From: a virus
IMG/VR virus record: IMGVR_UViG_3300028925_007187
Span: 1-22,049 of that record
Strand: one strand, 5' to 3'
Length of the DNA: 22,049 nt
Made by a program: the position numbers and the translations under genes. Below the pieces are notes generated by a model. It saw only the letters and a list, made by a program, of their open reading frames with translations. It ran no database searches and was not told where the DNA came from. Positions 6,859 to 13,011 of the stretch are shown piece by piece; position 1 is the stretch's first letter, and the number at the start of each line of letters is the position of its first letter.

Positions 6859-6976
6859 TTCGTTCTCCATTTTTTCATTCACACTTTTTCTACACGCCGA
6901 TCTTTACTAAACTGTTTTGAGCATGTAAAGCTCTTTTTTGAAATAATGCAAAAATGGAGCGAAAAATGGACGATAT
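6848..6976. repeat. Imperfect inverted repeat spanning both divergent gene starts
   Basis: The arm at 6870-6848 (- strand) reads ATGGAG-6 bases-ATGGAC-1 base-ATAT. The arm at 6954-6976 (+ strand) reads the same with identical spacing. Each arm holds a GGAG ribosome binding site and the ATG of its outward gene. The arms differ in the six-base spacer (aacgaa versus cgaaaa) and at one later base. It could be an operator for the HTH protein, a duplication, or chance convergence around start signals. Confidence 0.6.
6859..6965. promoter_or_regulatory. Divergent promoter/operator region
   Basis: This AT-rich stretch separates the leftward replication operon from the rightward HTH-primase unit, so it must hold the start signals for at least one of them. 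Leftwards, TTTACA (about 6928-6923) followed after 17 bases by TAAAGA is a weak sigma70-type candidate. Rightwards, TTGAGC at 6917-6922 and AATAAT at 6942-6947 are 19 bases apart, longer than ideal. GAGC-7 bases-GCTC (6919-6933) is a small dyad in the centre. The hexamers are only approximate. Confidence 0.5.
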
Positions 6977-7145
6977 GATACCCCTTGAGACCATACGGGA
7001 CGCCCTGCAAGATCGCAGACTGACCGTTGTCGCACAGAAATCTGGGCTGTCGCACCCCACCGTGAAGGCCGTGCAGCAGGGCAATGAACGAATCAGTTTG
7101 AACACTTGGAGAAAATTGTCAGAATATCTCACCGTGTATAAATAG
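6966..7145 (+). CDS. Cro-like helix-turn-helix regulator
   Basis: A 59-aa protein from the ATG at 6966, which has GGAG 6 bases upstream. An ATG at 6954 would add four residues but lacks a ribosome binding site. It is a compact HTH of the Cro/XRE kind: 'IRDALQDRRLTVVAQKSGLS' gives the first and second helices, 'HPTVKAVQQGNERISLNTWRKLSEYL' gives the recognition helix and the following helix. It sits at the divergent promoter, the classical place for a switch protein. There is no integrase or larger repressor partner in the window, so it probably times early transcription rather than lysogeny. The inverted repeat around its own start is a candidate operator. Confidence 0.8.
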   Translation: MDDMIPLETIRDALQDRRLTVVAQKSGLSHPTVKAVQQGNERISLNTWRKLSEYLTVYK

Positions 7146-7158
7146 AAGGTCAAAAAAA

Positions 7159-9450
7159 ATGACTAAAGTGGAAGAGTATTGCGAGAAGCTGGGCTGGTAT
7201 CTAGTTACGATACCCGCTGGCACAAAAGGCCCAACCCGTTTTGGCTGGCAGAAGCCAGAGCAGGCACTGAGCGATCCAGAAACAGCGCGTCTGTATTACG
7301 AGCAGAACCCCACCCATAATGTGGGGCTGTTGCATGGGGCGTCTGGAACCTGTGCAGTGGACATCGATCATGTCGAATACACCAAGCTGATCTTTGAAGA
7401 ACTGGGCATCGATTTCTCAGAGCTAATGCAGTCGGCCCCCCAGATTATTGGGCGCGAAAATCGTGGCAAGTTAATCTTCAAGGCACCGCCCGATTTAATC
7501 ACCCATAAAATTAGTTGGCCCGTCGAGGGCGATCCGCGCAAGACCGAAGTGGTCTTTGAGCTACGCGCTGGGGCCGTGCAGGATGTGCTGCCGCCATCAA
7601 TTCACCCAGATACGGGCCGTCCTTACGAGTGGTCTGGTCGTTCAATCTTCGATGGTCTGCCAGAGCTACCGCCGCAACTTTTAACAATCTGGAGGGAGTG
7701 GGATAAATTTCGGCCACAGATGCAATCCATATGCCCGTGGCGGCGTGAGCCAGAATTTCAGCCACCGCGCAGGCCAAGACCAAAGGGTGACGGCACCAGC
7801 GTGATCGACGCCTTCAACGAGGCGCACGATATGCACAGTTTATTAATCCAGTACGGCTATAAACAAACCGCCAAAGATCGATACCTGTCGCCCAACAGCA
7901 CGTCCAAGCTGGCAGGCGTCAAAGTATTTGAGGATGGTCGCGCCTTCAGCCACCATGCCAGTGACCCGTTTGATTCGGCCCACAGCTTCGATTGCTTTGA
8001 GCTATGGACGCAGTACGAACACACGGGAAACGTCACTAAGGCGGTCAAAGACGCCGCTGCGTTCTTAAACGTGACCAACAATCCAGATTACGAATATGAT
8101 CAAGAGGCCATTGAGCATGGCGCAAAGGTTGCGGCATCAATTATGTCCAAGCCAGCAGCCAAGGCCGAGCCGCTGGGCAATATCCCAGATCATCTGCTGT
8201 CGATCCCCGGTGTCTTGCAGGACGTGGTCAATTATTATTCGATCACCGCCATCAAGCCGCAGCCGCAGTTTGCCGTCCAAGCGGCCATCGCCTTTGGCTC
8301 CACAGTAATGGGCAGGCGCTGGGTGACAAACCAGCGGAACTTCTCCAGCTTGTATCTGCTCAACATTGGTGAGACAGGCAGCGGCAAAGAACACAGCAAG
8401 ACCGTATTGGAGCGGCTGCTGGAAGAGGCTGGACTGGAAGACCTGATAGGGCCAGCGGGGTACACGTCTGGTGCAGGGGTGATGTCCACCCTGACCAAGA
8501 AGCCAGTTCACGTCAGCGTGATCGATGAGATGGGCCGTATGCTCAAGTCAGCAGCGGCCACGGGGATGCAGCACAAGGCTGACGCTCTAACCAGTATAAT
8601 GGAATGCTTCGGGCGCACAGACGGGGTCATGCGGCAGGCTGGATACGCAACCAACACAATGAAGGCGTCTGAGGCCGAAAAGTTGGAGAAGGTGGTGAGG
8701 CGTCCATCCCTGACGCTGGTGGGCATGTCCACGCCATCAGAATTTATGAAGGCAATCGGAGGGGGCGATGTGGCGTCTGGGCTGCTGAACAGGTTCCTGA
8801 TCGTGAAAACCGATATTGGCGTCCAGCTATCGCAGGAAATCACAACGTCTACAATTTCAGAGCGGCTGAAGTCTTGGGCCACTGATCACGCCCACGCCGT
8901 TAACGGGACGTTAGACCCCGGCTCCACGCACGATGTGCCGCCATCCCCAATGGAGGTCAGCTTCACACCAGAAGCCAAGGCGATCCTACGGCGCTACGAG
9001 GAGCGGCTGGTTGACGCCATTAGGGCAGAGGCAGGCACGGGGCTGGAGGCCATGTACAATCGCTCCAGAGAGATCGCCATGCGCCTGTCACTGATCATTG
9101 CCAGGTCAATGGGACAGGAAAGTATTGGCCTGGATGCGATGCAGTGGAGTATCGATTACGTCGAGCATTACGCCACCGAAACCATCAAGATGTTTAAGGC
9201 CAATATGGCTGATGGCCCCTTTGATGCAGCCTGCAAGGCAGTGTTTGCCAAGATCGAAGGCGCGGGGCTGGGGGGCATCACTGAGAGCCAGATTACCAGA
9301 TCGGTAGGGGCATTCGCAAATATGGATCGGCGCAAGCGTGCAGATGTTCTGGACGCTCTGGCGAATGATCGTGGCATAGAGTGCCGAAACTTAAACGAGG
9401 GCAAGCGGGGCCGTCCGACGATGGCTTGGTTTGCTCCAAGCATCCAATAG
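7159..9450 (+). CDS. Primase-helicase: Prim-Pol domain fused to a DUF3987-like ATPase
   Basis: A 763-aa two-part replication protein. The N-terminal 180 residues are a bifunctional primase/polymerase (Prim-Pol, AEP) domain. It carries the metal-binding 'AVDIDH' (Asp68, Asp70), 'FELRAG' (133-138) and 'VLPPSIHPDTGRPYEW' with His149. A middle region (about 215-305) links it to a helicase-type ATPase with Walker A GETGSGKE (404-411), Walker B 'VSVIDEMG' (452-459), a sensor strand 'LTLVGMSTP' (518-526) and an arginine in 'SGLLNRFL' (540-547). The C-terminus (about 690-763) looks like a winged helix. It probably primes and unwinds phage DNA, standing in for separate primase and DnaB. No DNA polymerase gene is seen in the window, so the Prim-Pol domain or a host enzyme may do synthesis. 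It starts 13 bases after the HTH gene. Confidence 0.92.
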   Translation: MTKVEEYCEKLGWYLVTIPAGTKGPTRFGWQKPEQALSDPETARLYYEQNPTHNVGLLHGASGTCAVDIDHVEYTKLIFEELGIDFSELMQSAPQIIGRENRGKLIFKAPPDLITHKISWPVEGDPRKTEVVFELRAGAVQDVLPPSIHPDTGRPYEWSGRSIFDGLPELPPQLLTIWREWDKFRPQMQSICPWRREPEFQPPRRPRPKGDGTSVIDAFNEAHDMHSLLIQYGYKQTAKDRYLSPNSTSKLAGVKVFEDGRAFSHHASDPFDSAHSFDCFELWTQYEHTGNVTKAVKDAAAFLNVTNNPDYEYDQEAIEHGAKVAASIMSKPAAKAEPLGNIPDHLLSIPGVLQDVVNYYSITAIKPQPQFAVQAAIAFGSTVMGRRWVTNQRNFSSLYLLNIGETGSGKEHSKTVLERLLEEAGLEDLIGPAGYTSGAGVMSTLTKKPVHVSVIDEMGRMLKSAAATGMQHKADALTSIMECFGRTDGVMRQAGYATNTMKASEAEKLEKVVRRPSLTLVGMSTPSEFMKAIGGGDVASGLLNRFLIVKTDIGVQLSQEITTSTISERLKSWATDHAHAVNGTLDPGSTHDVPPSPMEVSFTPEAKAILRRYEERLVDAIRAEAGTGLEAMYNRSREIAMRLSLIIARSMGQESIGLDAMQWSIDYVEHYATETIKMFKANMADGPFDAACKAVFAKIEGAGLGGITESQITRSVGAFANMDRRKRADVLDALANDRGIECRNLNEGKRGRPTMAWFAPSIQ

Positions 9451-9462
9451 GGGGAGCGAGTT

Positions 9463-9894
9463 ATGAATAATTATGTGCAGGTTATCGCAGGGCTTGTCGT
9501 GTTCTACGTCGGGCTGAAGATGTTTGCAGGGGGCATGAAGTCTATGGCCGTGCCTACGCACTTAAACTACTGGCTCGGCCATCCGCTGTGGATGTTTGTA
9601 GGCGGAATAGTTTTGACGATGCTGTGGCAATCGTCGTCACTGAGTACAACGGCAATCGTTGCGTTGGTTGCCAGTGGTGTAGTTCCGCTGCCAGCCGCCG
9701 TGGGGTTCATTTTAGGCGCAAATATTGGCACCTCCGCCACCGCCCACATCGCCGCCGCTATGGTCAGTGGGGGATATCCAAGCGGTGATGCGATGCGTAT
9801 CGCCGTAGTGCATACATTAGTAAACTGCCTGATGGCAGCATCACTGCTGCCCTTCGTCCATCACATCGCGAGGCTGGCAAGCAGGCTGGGATGA
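9463..9894 (+). CDS. Half-size Na+/phosphate cotransporter-like membrane protein (Na_Pi_cotrans repeat)
   Basis: A 143-aa hydrophobic protein with one copy of the PNaS (NptA/SLC34) repeat. It has 'QSSS' at 56-59 within helix 44-74, 'GANIGT' at 85-90, and the later 'AVVHTLVNC' helix that matches 'a..H..FN' of the family (His117, Asn121). Hydrophobic spans are about 7-25, 44-74, 77-101 and 111-133. Complete NptA-type transporters carry two such repeats in inverted orientation plus more helices, so this is about one half. It could homodimerise into a transporter, modify a host transporter, or have lost transport. Phage genes for phosphate uptake (pstS, phoH) are well known as marine auxiliary genes, but this family is not the usual one. 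GGGGGAG precedes the ATG, 12 bases after the primase stop. Confidence 0.85.
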   Translation: MNNYVQVIAGLVVFYVGLKMFAGGMKSMAVPTHLNYWLGHPLWMFVGGIVLTMLWQSSSLSTTAIVALVASGVVPLPAAVGFILGANIGTSATAHIAAAMVSGGYPSGDAMRIAVVHTLVNCLMAASLLPFVHHIARLASRLG

Positions 9895-10010
9895 TTAACT
9901 GCATGAATTACTGCATCACTAAACATTGGGGTATTTGTCAATGATTTCAACGGGTTATGTATTTTGTGTATTTTCTGCATTTATTGCGACACCTTGGGGG
10001 CGTCTATACT

Positions 10011-10064
10011 CCTCACCCTCCACCCCCCCCCTCATACATAGGTGGGGGTAGGGGGTGGGGGGGG
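10011..10064. repeat. C-tract/G-tract pair with G-quadruplex potential
   Basis: A C-rich stretch (10011-10032, with a run of nine C) is followed after eight bases by a G-rich stretch (10041-10064, runs of 2, 5, 5 and 8 G separated by single T or TA). The two can pair imperfectly into a hairpin. Alternatively, the G strand could fold into a quadruplex, since the eight-G run can supply two of the four G-tracts. No U-run follows, so it is not a standard terminator. Confidence 0.7.
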
Positions 10065-10075
10065 CAGTAATACAC

Positions 10076-10117
<42 letters not shown>

Positions 10118-10140
10118 AACAAGGTACTTAGGGCAGTCTG

Positions 10141-10170
10141 ATTTATTGCATTTACTGATCTGCAATAAAT
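10141..10170. repeat. Perfect 10-bp inverted repeat ATTTATTGCA / TGCAATAAAT
   Basis: The two 10-base arms (10141-10150 and 10161-10170) are perfect reverse complements with a 10-base spacer. A further ATTTATTGC lies at 9979-9987, giving three copies of the word in the gap. The centre-to-centre distance of 20 bases, two helical turns, suits binding of a dimeric protein. No T-run follows the second arm, so terminator activity is unlikely. Confidence 0.75.
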
Positions 10171-10206
10171 AAGCAAAAAATAAAGTAAATAATTTATCGA
10201 TGGCCC

Positions 10207-10239
10207 TTGATATATCCGTAAAAGTATCTTATCTATAAT
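10207..10239 (+). promoter_or_regulatory. Candidate promoter for the middle rightward operon
   Basis: A perfect -10 hexamer TATAAT lies at 10234-10239, and the 71-aa gene starts at 10263 with GGGAGAG between them. The best -35-like word, TTGATA at 10207-10212, is 21 bases away, longer than the normal 16-18. The promoter may therefore rely on the -10 element or on a phage activator, for which the sigma4/alpha-CTD-like protein of this operon is a candidate. Confidence 0.5.
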
Positions 10240-10262
10240 TGTAGAAACAGGGAGAGACGAAC

Positions 10263-10478
10263 ATGACCGAGTGGACAACAGCAGAAAAGATCGAAGGCGT
10301 AAAAGAGGCCATCGCAGACAGCAAGGCAGAGCTTGCCATCCCAGAATTTGACGGTGGATCATGCCACAAAATTGCCAGCCAAATACTGGCCGAGGCAGAG
10401 CGCCAGCTAAAGGCACTCAAAATAGATATGGAGTACGAAGAATTGTTTGGCGACTACACAGGAGTAAATCACCAATGA
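10263..10478 (+). CDS. Small acidic hypothetical protein (71 aa)
   Basis: A 71-aa protein, first gene of the middle operon, preceded by GGGAGAG 9 bases before the ATG. It is mostly helical (TAEKIEGVKEAIADSKAELA, then KIASQILAEAERQLKALK), ends in an acidic 'MEYEELFGDY', and shows no family I recognise. Its stop overlaps the next start (ATGA). Being first after a promoter-like TATAAT, it should be made early and in quantity. Small acidic early phage proteins often bind host proteins, but nothing in the sequence proves this here. Confidence 0.7.
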   Translation: MTEWTTAEKIEGVKEAIADSKAELAIPEFDGGSCHKIASQILAEAERQLKALKIDMEYEELFGDYTGVNHQ

Positions 10479-10642
10479 GCGATCTAGAAGCATTCACGCT
10501 GGCGCTGCGCCTATCAGTAACCGCGCCAACAGATGAACTCGCAGAGGGGCCACTGCAAATCGCGCAGGAACTCTCAAGGCGGCTAACCGCCGATCAAGTC
10601 AATCAGGCCAAATCAATCATCGAACTGGAGGCAGCACAATGA
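10475..10642 (+). CDS. Small hypothetical protein (55 aa)
   Basis: I chose the ATG at 10475, which overlaps the previous stop (ATGA), over a longer frame open from 10361 that would lie inside the previous gene. The product begins MSDLEAFTLALRLSVTAPTD and ends with SIIELEAAQ. A helix, a Pro/Thr turn and a second helix (LTADQVNQAKSIIELEAA) are visible. It is joined to the following gene by another ATGA overlap at 10639, so translation is coupled along the row. Function unknown. Confidence 0.65.
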   Translation: MSDLEAFTLALRLSVTAPTDELAEGPLQIAQELSRRLTADQVNQAKSIIELEAAQ

Positions 10643-10836
10643 GTGGCGCAACCGCAGCAGAGTTTAAAAAGTGGGAAGATCACGCCAAGAGCGTGGACTA
10701 CCACGCCCTCGTATTCATTATAGATGATTGCCGCAATGCGCGGGAAGCCATGAAAGGCTGGAACCCAGTCAAGGAAAACTTCTACGCCGATCAGGGCATG
10801 ACATACAGCGACGAACTTAGAAGGAGGATCAAATGA
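10639..10836 (+). CDS. Small hypothetical phage protein (65 aa)
   Basis: A 65-aa protein, ATGA-coupled on both sides. The stretch 'DDCRNAREAMKGWNPVKENF' followed by 'YADQGMTYSDELRRR' resembles short phage proteins that occur in rows of tiny early genes. The pattern of a helix with a central Cys and a final Tyr/Arg-rich helix is recognisable but carries no known function. It has no membrane segment or signal. Confidence 0.7.
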   Translation: MSGATAAEFKKWEDHAKSVDYHALVFIIDDCRNAREAMKGWNPVKENFYADQGMTYSDELRRRIK

Positions 10837-11063
10837 CTAATTTTAAAATAATCCGCAGTGCCATTCGCACCGCGCAAAACGGCGCTAAAATTCGAGTCAA
10901 ATTGGGTGGCAGCACGGGCGATAATGCCTTCGCAGATTGCATCAATGATCAGGTCGATGATCTGTGTGCAACATTAGGCGTCAGCCACTTAGACATCAGG
11001 TGGGATGACCACAAAGAAATCTTTTTCAGATTGCGTGGCGTTTTTTGGAGGGCAATCGTATGA
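10833..11063 (+). CDS. Small hypothetical protein (76 aa)
   Basis: A 76-aa protein with a mixed helix-strand pattern: 'KIIRSAIRTAQNGAKIRVKL' at the N-terminus, two Cys residues (in 'FADCINDQ' and 'DDLCATLG') and a basic-aromatic C-terminus (FFRLRGVFWRAIV). The start overlaps the previous stop, with AGGAGG just upstream. The stop overlaps the next start (ATGA). I recognise no family. The basic aromatic end could contact nucleic acid or another protein. Confidence 0.65.
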   Translation: MTNFKIIRSAIRTAQNGAKIRVKLGGSTGDNAFADCINDQVDDLCATLGVSHLDIRWDDHKEIFFRLRGVFWRAIV

Positions 11064-11230
11064 ACCAAGACGATCTCGACACGCTCACAGAGGTGCGCCA
11101 AGAAATTAGGCGCATCAATCAAGCCGCAATGAGAACCATCTTCAATCCAGCAGCAACAGAAGCACTGGAGGAATTAATACAGAAAGGAACCAATCAAATA
11201 AATCTTGCAGACAGTGAAAAATCTTCTTGA
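11060..11230 (+). CDS. Small hypothetical protein (56 aa)
   Basis: I chose the ATG at 11060, which overlaps the previous stop and has GGAGG at 11047-11051. An upstream ATG at 11045 lies inside the ribosome binding site region and adds only MEGNR. The product, beginning MNQDDLDTLTEVRQEIRRIN, is almost all helix and could be a short helical hairpin. It is the last gene of the ATGA-linked row. 57 bases without a gene follow before the 49-aa gene. Confidence 0.65.
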   Translation: MNQDDLDTLTEVRQEIRRINQAAMRTIFNPAATEALEELIQKGTNQINLADSEKSS

Positions 11231-11287
11231 ATATATCCAATTAATCGCTATCTGTAGGTCACAATCAAAAAAAGAAAGGAAGTCAAA

Positions 11288-11437
11288 ATGAAGTTAAGCG
11301 TCAAGAAACTCTGCAAAGGTAAAACCAAAGCAGAAATTCGTGAACTCGCAATCGAAGAAATTCTTCCATTTGTGAAAAACCGCGAAGAAGCAGTCTACGC
11401 ATTCGACAAGCTGCAAAAAATATACAACGAAATGTAA
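11288..11437 (+). CDS. Small hypothetical protein (49 aa)
   Basis: A 49-aa frame starting MKLSVKKLCKGKTKAEIREL and ending KLQKIYNEM, with a strong ribosome binding site (AAAGGAAG) before the ATG. It is a basic N-terminus followed by two helices. The sequence composition and the stand-alone ribosome binding site support coding. It lies directly before the hairpin at 11444-11467. Function unknown. Confidence 0.65.
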   Translation: MKLSVKKLCKGKTKAEIRELAIEEILPFVKNREEAVYAFDKLQKIYNEM

Positions 11438-11443
11438 TGCGAA

Positions 11444-11467
11444 AGGGGGCGGTAAAAACTGCCCCCT
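11444..11467 (+). other. RNA hairpin between small genes
   Basis: AGGGGGCGG (11444-11452) pairs with CUGCCCCCU (11459-11467) around a UAAAAA loop, with one G-U pair. No U-run follows, so intrinsic termination is unlikely. It closely parallels the hairpin at 4517-4540 of the opposite operon in sequence (GGGGCGG...CUGCCCC) and in the place of its G-U pair. A processing, stabilising or protein-binding role is possible. Confidence 0.6.
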
Positions 11468-11494
11468 CGTCAAATCAATCAACAGGAAAAAACA

Positions 11495-12064
11495 ATGGAA
11501 CTTCAAAAAATTCACGGGCTGATAACCAATATCACCCAGCACTACAGCGCATTTGCTGTAGATGCCGAAGGCCAAAACACCTTCATAACCAACAACCTCG
11601 CACGGTTCTTGCAACTATCCGTGGGCGATCAAGTGCTAATGGACGTAGTGCCAAATCACCCAGACAAGGCCGAAACCATACCGTACCGAGCAGTCGGCTG
11701 CGTAAAGCTCAAGGAAAGCCTGCCAGAGGAAGAGCCACAGGACGAGCCAGAACCAGATAATGGTGTGCTGGAGCAGCTTCTGAACGAGTGGACAGAGATA
11801 AAGCAAAACCCGCAGGAAATAATGGGAACAATCAATCTGCTGCTCAAAGATGCCGACACGTATCTCATAACTTCAGAGGTGGTCGCAGCATACCGAGAGG
11901 AGCAGCCAGATCAAGCAGATGTCAGCGATAAAGATATCAATAATGCCTGCCACCGCCTCTTCAAGCAGTCAAAAATAGCAAGGGCCGAGGTGTGGGCAAA
12001 GCCAGATCAATCAAAGTGTAGCTATAATCTGTGGGCATACGATGCATCACGGTTCACGATATGA
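11495..12064 (+). CDS. OB/cold-shock-like N-terminus fused to a winged-helix-like C-terminus
   Basis: A 189-aa protein in three parts. Residues 1-70 look like a small OB or cold-shock-like barrel: 'IHGLITNITQHYSAFAVDAE', then 'NTFITNN', 'LSVGDQVLMDVVPN' and 'RAVGCVKL'. An acidic Pro/Glu linker covers 73-90. The C-terminal 75 residues (from about 115) read as a winged helix: 'TYLITSEVVAAYREEQ', 'DKDINNACHRLFKQSKIARA', then 'YNLWAYD'. The last strand resembles the end of the 118-aa winged-helix protein at 46-402. An RNA- or DNA-binding regulator is plausible. AACAGG precedes the ATG. The assignment rests on pattern reading, not on a named family. Confidence 0.65.
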   Translation: MELQKIHGLITNITQHYSAFAVDAEGQNTFITNNLARFLQLSVGDQVLMDVVPNHPDKAETIPYRAVGCVKLKESLPEEEPQDEPEPDNGVLEQLLNEWTEIKQNPQEIMGTINLLLKDADTYLITSEVVAAYREEQPDQADVSDKDINNACHRLFKQSKIARAEVWAKPDQSKCSYNLWAYDASRFTI

Positions 12065-12261
12065 GCCTAGAACGCATCGAAGAGTTGGGTCAGATTTTGT
12101 CAAAACTTGACCTGACAATACAGCACATGCTGTCATGCAAAATAACGCCCGATGACTTTCCAGACCTCAATGACGCGCTAACCATACTAGAAGAGGCCAG
12201 AAAAATGCTGAGAGAAACATACCAAAACGTCAGGACAGAACATGACCAGACAGGCAATTAA
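12061..12261 (+). CDS. Small hypothetical protein (66 aa)
   Basis: I chose the ATG at 12061, overlapping the stop of the 189-aa gene (ATGA), over an earlier in-frame start inside it. The product begins MSLERIEELGQILSKLDLTI and is a run of amphipathic helices (DLNDALTILEEARKMLRETY), probably a small helical bundle or coiled coil. Its 3' end overlaps the next gene by 20 bases. No family recognised. Confidence 0.65.
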   Translation: MSLERIEELGQILSKLDLTIQHMLSCKITPDDFPDLNDALTILEEARKMLRETYQNVRTEHDQTGN

Positions 12262-12448
12262 ACGAGAGCAGTTCACAGTCGATCACCTGACATTTGAACT
12301 GACAGACACGACATACGCAGTGATAGCTGGGGAGGCCGTACACGCAAAGGATCGACGCCCACTGTTCACGGGCGTCATCACTAAAGGAACAGCAACAGAG
12401 CTACGCAGACTGGCTCACCAGTTTGATGAACGGGAGGATAAATTATGA
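12242..12448 (+). CDS. Small hypothetical protein (68 aa)
   Basis: A 68-aa protein, strand-rich in the first two thirds ('FTVDHLTFELTDTTYAVIAG', then 'RPLFTGVITKGTATELRRLA') and ending in a charged helix. A small beta-sheet domain is likely. It starts within the previous gene and its stop overlaps the ATG of the sigma4/alpha-CTD-like gene (ATGA). It is therefore translated together with that gene, and could be a partner, but no function can be read from the sequence. Confidence 0.65.
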   Translation: MTRQAIKREQFTVDHLTFELTDTTYAVIAGEAVHAKDRRPLFTGVITKGTATELRRLAHQFDEREDKL

Positions 12449-13011
12449 TCGATTGCGATAAAATAAACCTAAATGAATATGCCCTTAAATTAAAACGCGA
12501 GGGAAAAACATTTAAGCAAATAGGCGATGAGCTTGGTGTAAGCAGAGAGCGAGCAAGGCAGAGGGTCGCGTGGGCAAGTAGACATGAAGACAAGCTAGAG
12601 CGGCATGAAGCTGCCACAACAATGGGCGATCTGTTCATGTCAGAACGAGCAATGAACACAATAAAAAATCTTTCGGCTTTTGATATGACATTTGATGAAT
12701 TTCTGGACAATGTTAGCCATAAAAAAATGATGTATACACCTAATCTTGGAAAGGTTACCGCCAAAGAAATAATAAATACGCTCAAAGAAAAAAACGTCTC
12801 AAAAGAAAAGCTGGCAAAATGGCAAGGGAAAAACAAAAAAATAAAACCATATCAGGCAATCGCAATCACTATCCAAAGCGTCTGCGAAAACCCTGACATT
12901 CAACCACATGATCGCAGAAAAGTAATATTTAAAACACTTGAGCCAATGCTAAACGAGATATTTGGAAGCGATTACGAACCATATGAAGAGGGAAAGAAAA
13001 ATGATCGTTAA
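12445..13011 (+). CDS. Putative transcription factor: sigma region-4-like HTH fused to an RNA polymerase alpha-CTD-like domain
   Basis: A 188-aa protein. Residues 21-45 ('KTFKQIGDELGVSRERARQR') match sigma70 region 4.2, whose signature is 'TLEEVGKQFDVTRERIRQ' in E. coli. Residues 66-117 resemble the C-terminal domain of RNA polymerase alpha. 'TPNLGKVTAKEIINTL' (98-113) mirrors E. coli 'TPNLGKKSLTEIKDVL'. 'RAMNTI' (68-73) mirrors 'RSANCL', keeping the DNA-contact positions equivalent to Arg265 and Asn268, and Gly102 matches Gly296. A third, helical and basic region (118-188) is unknown. I infer a phage regulator that binds promoter DNA and may act on host RNA polymerase in place of sigma4 or alpha-CTD contacts. 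The gene is more AT-rich than its neighbours, which may mean a different origin. A homing-type or Cro-type HTH is less likely. Confidence 0.8.
   Translation: MIDCDKINLNEYALKLKREGKTFKQIGDELGVSRERARQRVAWASRHEDKLERHEAATTMGDLFMSERAMNTIKNLSAFDMTFDEFLDNVSHKKMMYTPNLGKVTAKEIINTLKEKNVSKEKLAKWQGKNKKIKPYQAIAITIQSVCENPDIQPHDRRKVIFKTLEPMLNEIFGSDYEPYEEGKKNDR

Noticed and set aside
6966-7145. Cro-like HTH protein as evidence for a lysogeny switch.
   Set aside because: No CI-type repressor, integrase, excisionase or attachment site was found in the window; a small HTH regulator alone does not indicate a temperate phage.
10206-11257. Similar words CTTGATATATCC...GTAG (from 10206) and CTTGAATATATCC...GTAG (from 11226), as a possible phage-specific promoter motif.
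   Set aside because: The distance between the two parts differs by about seven bases, only two copies were seen, and the second lacks a good -10. More copies would be needed.
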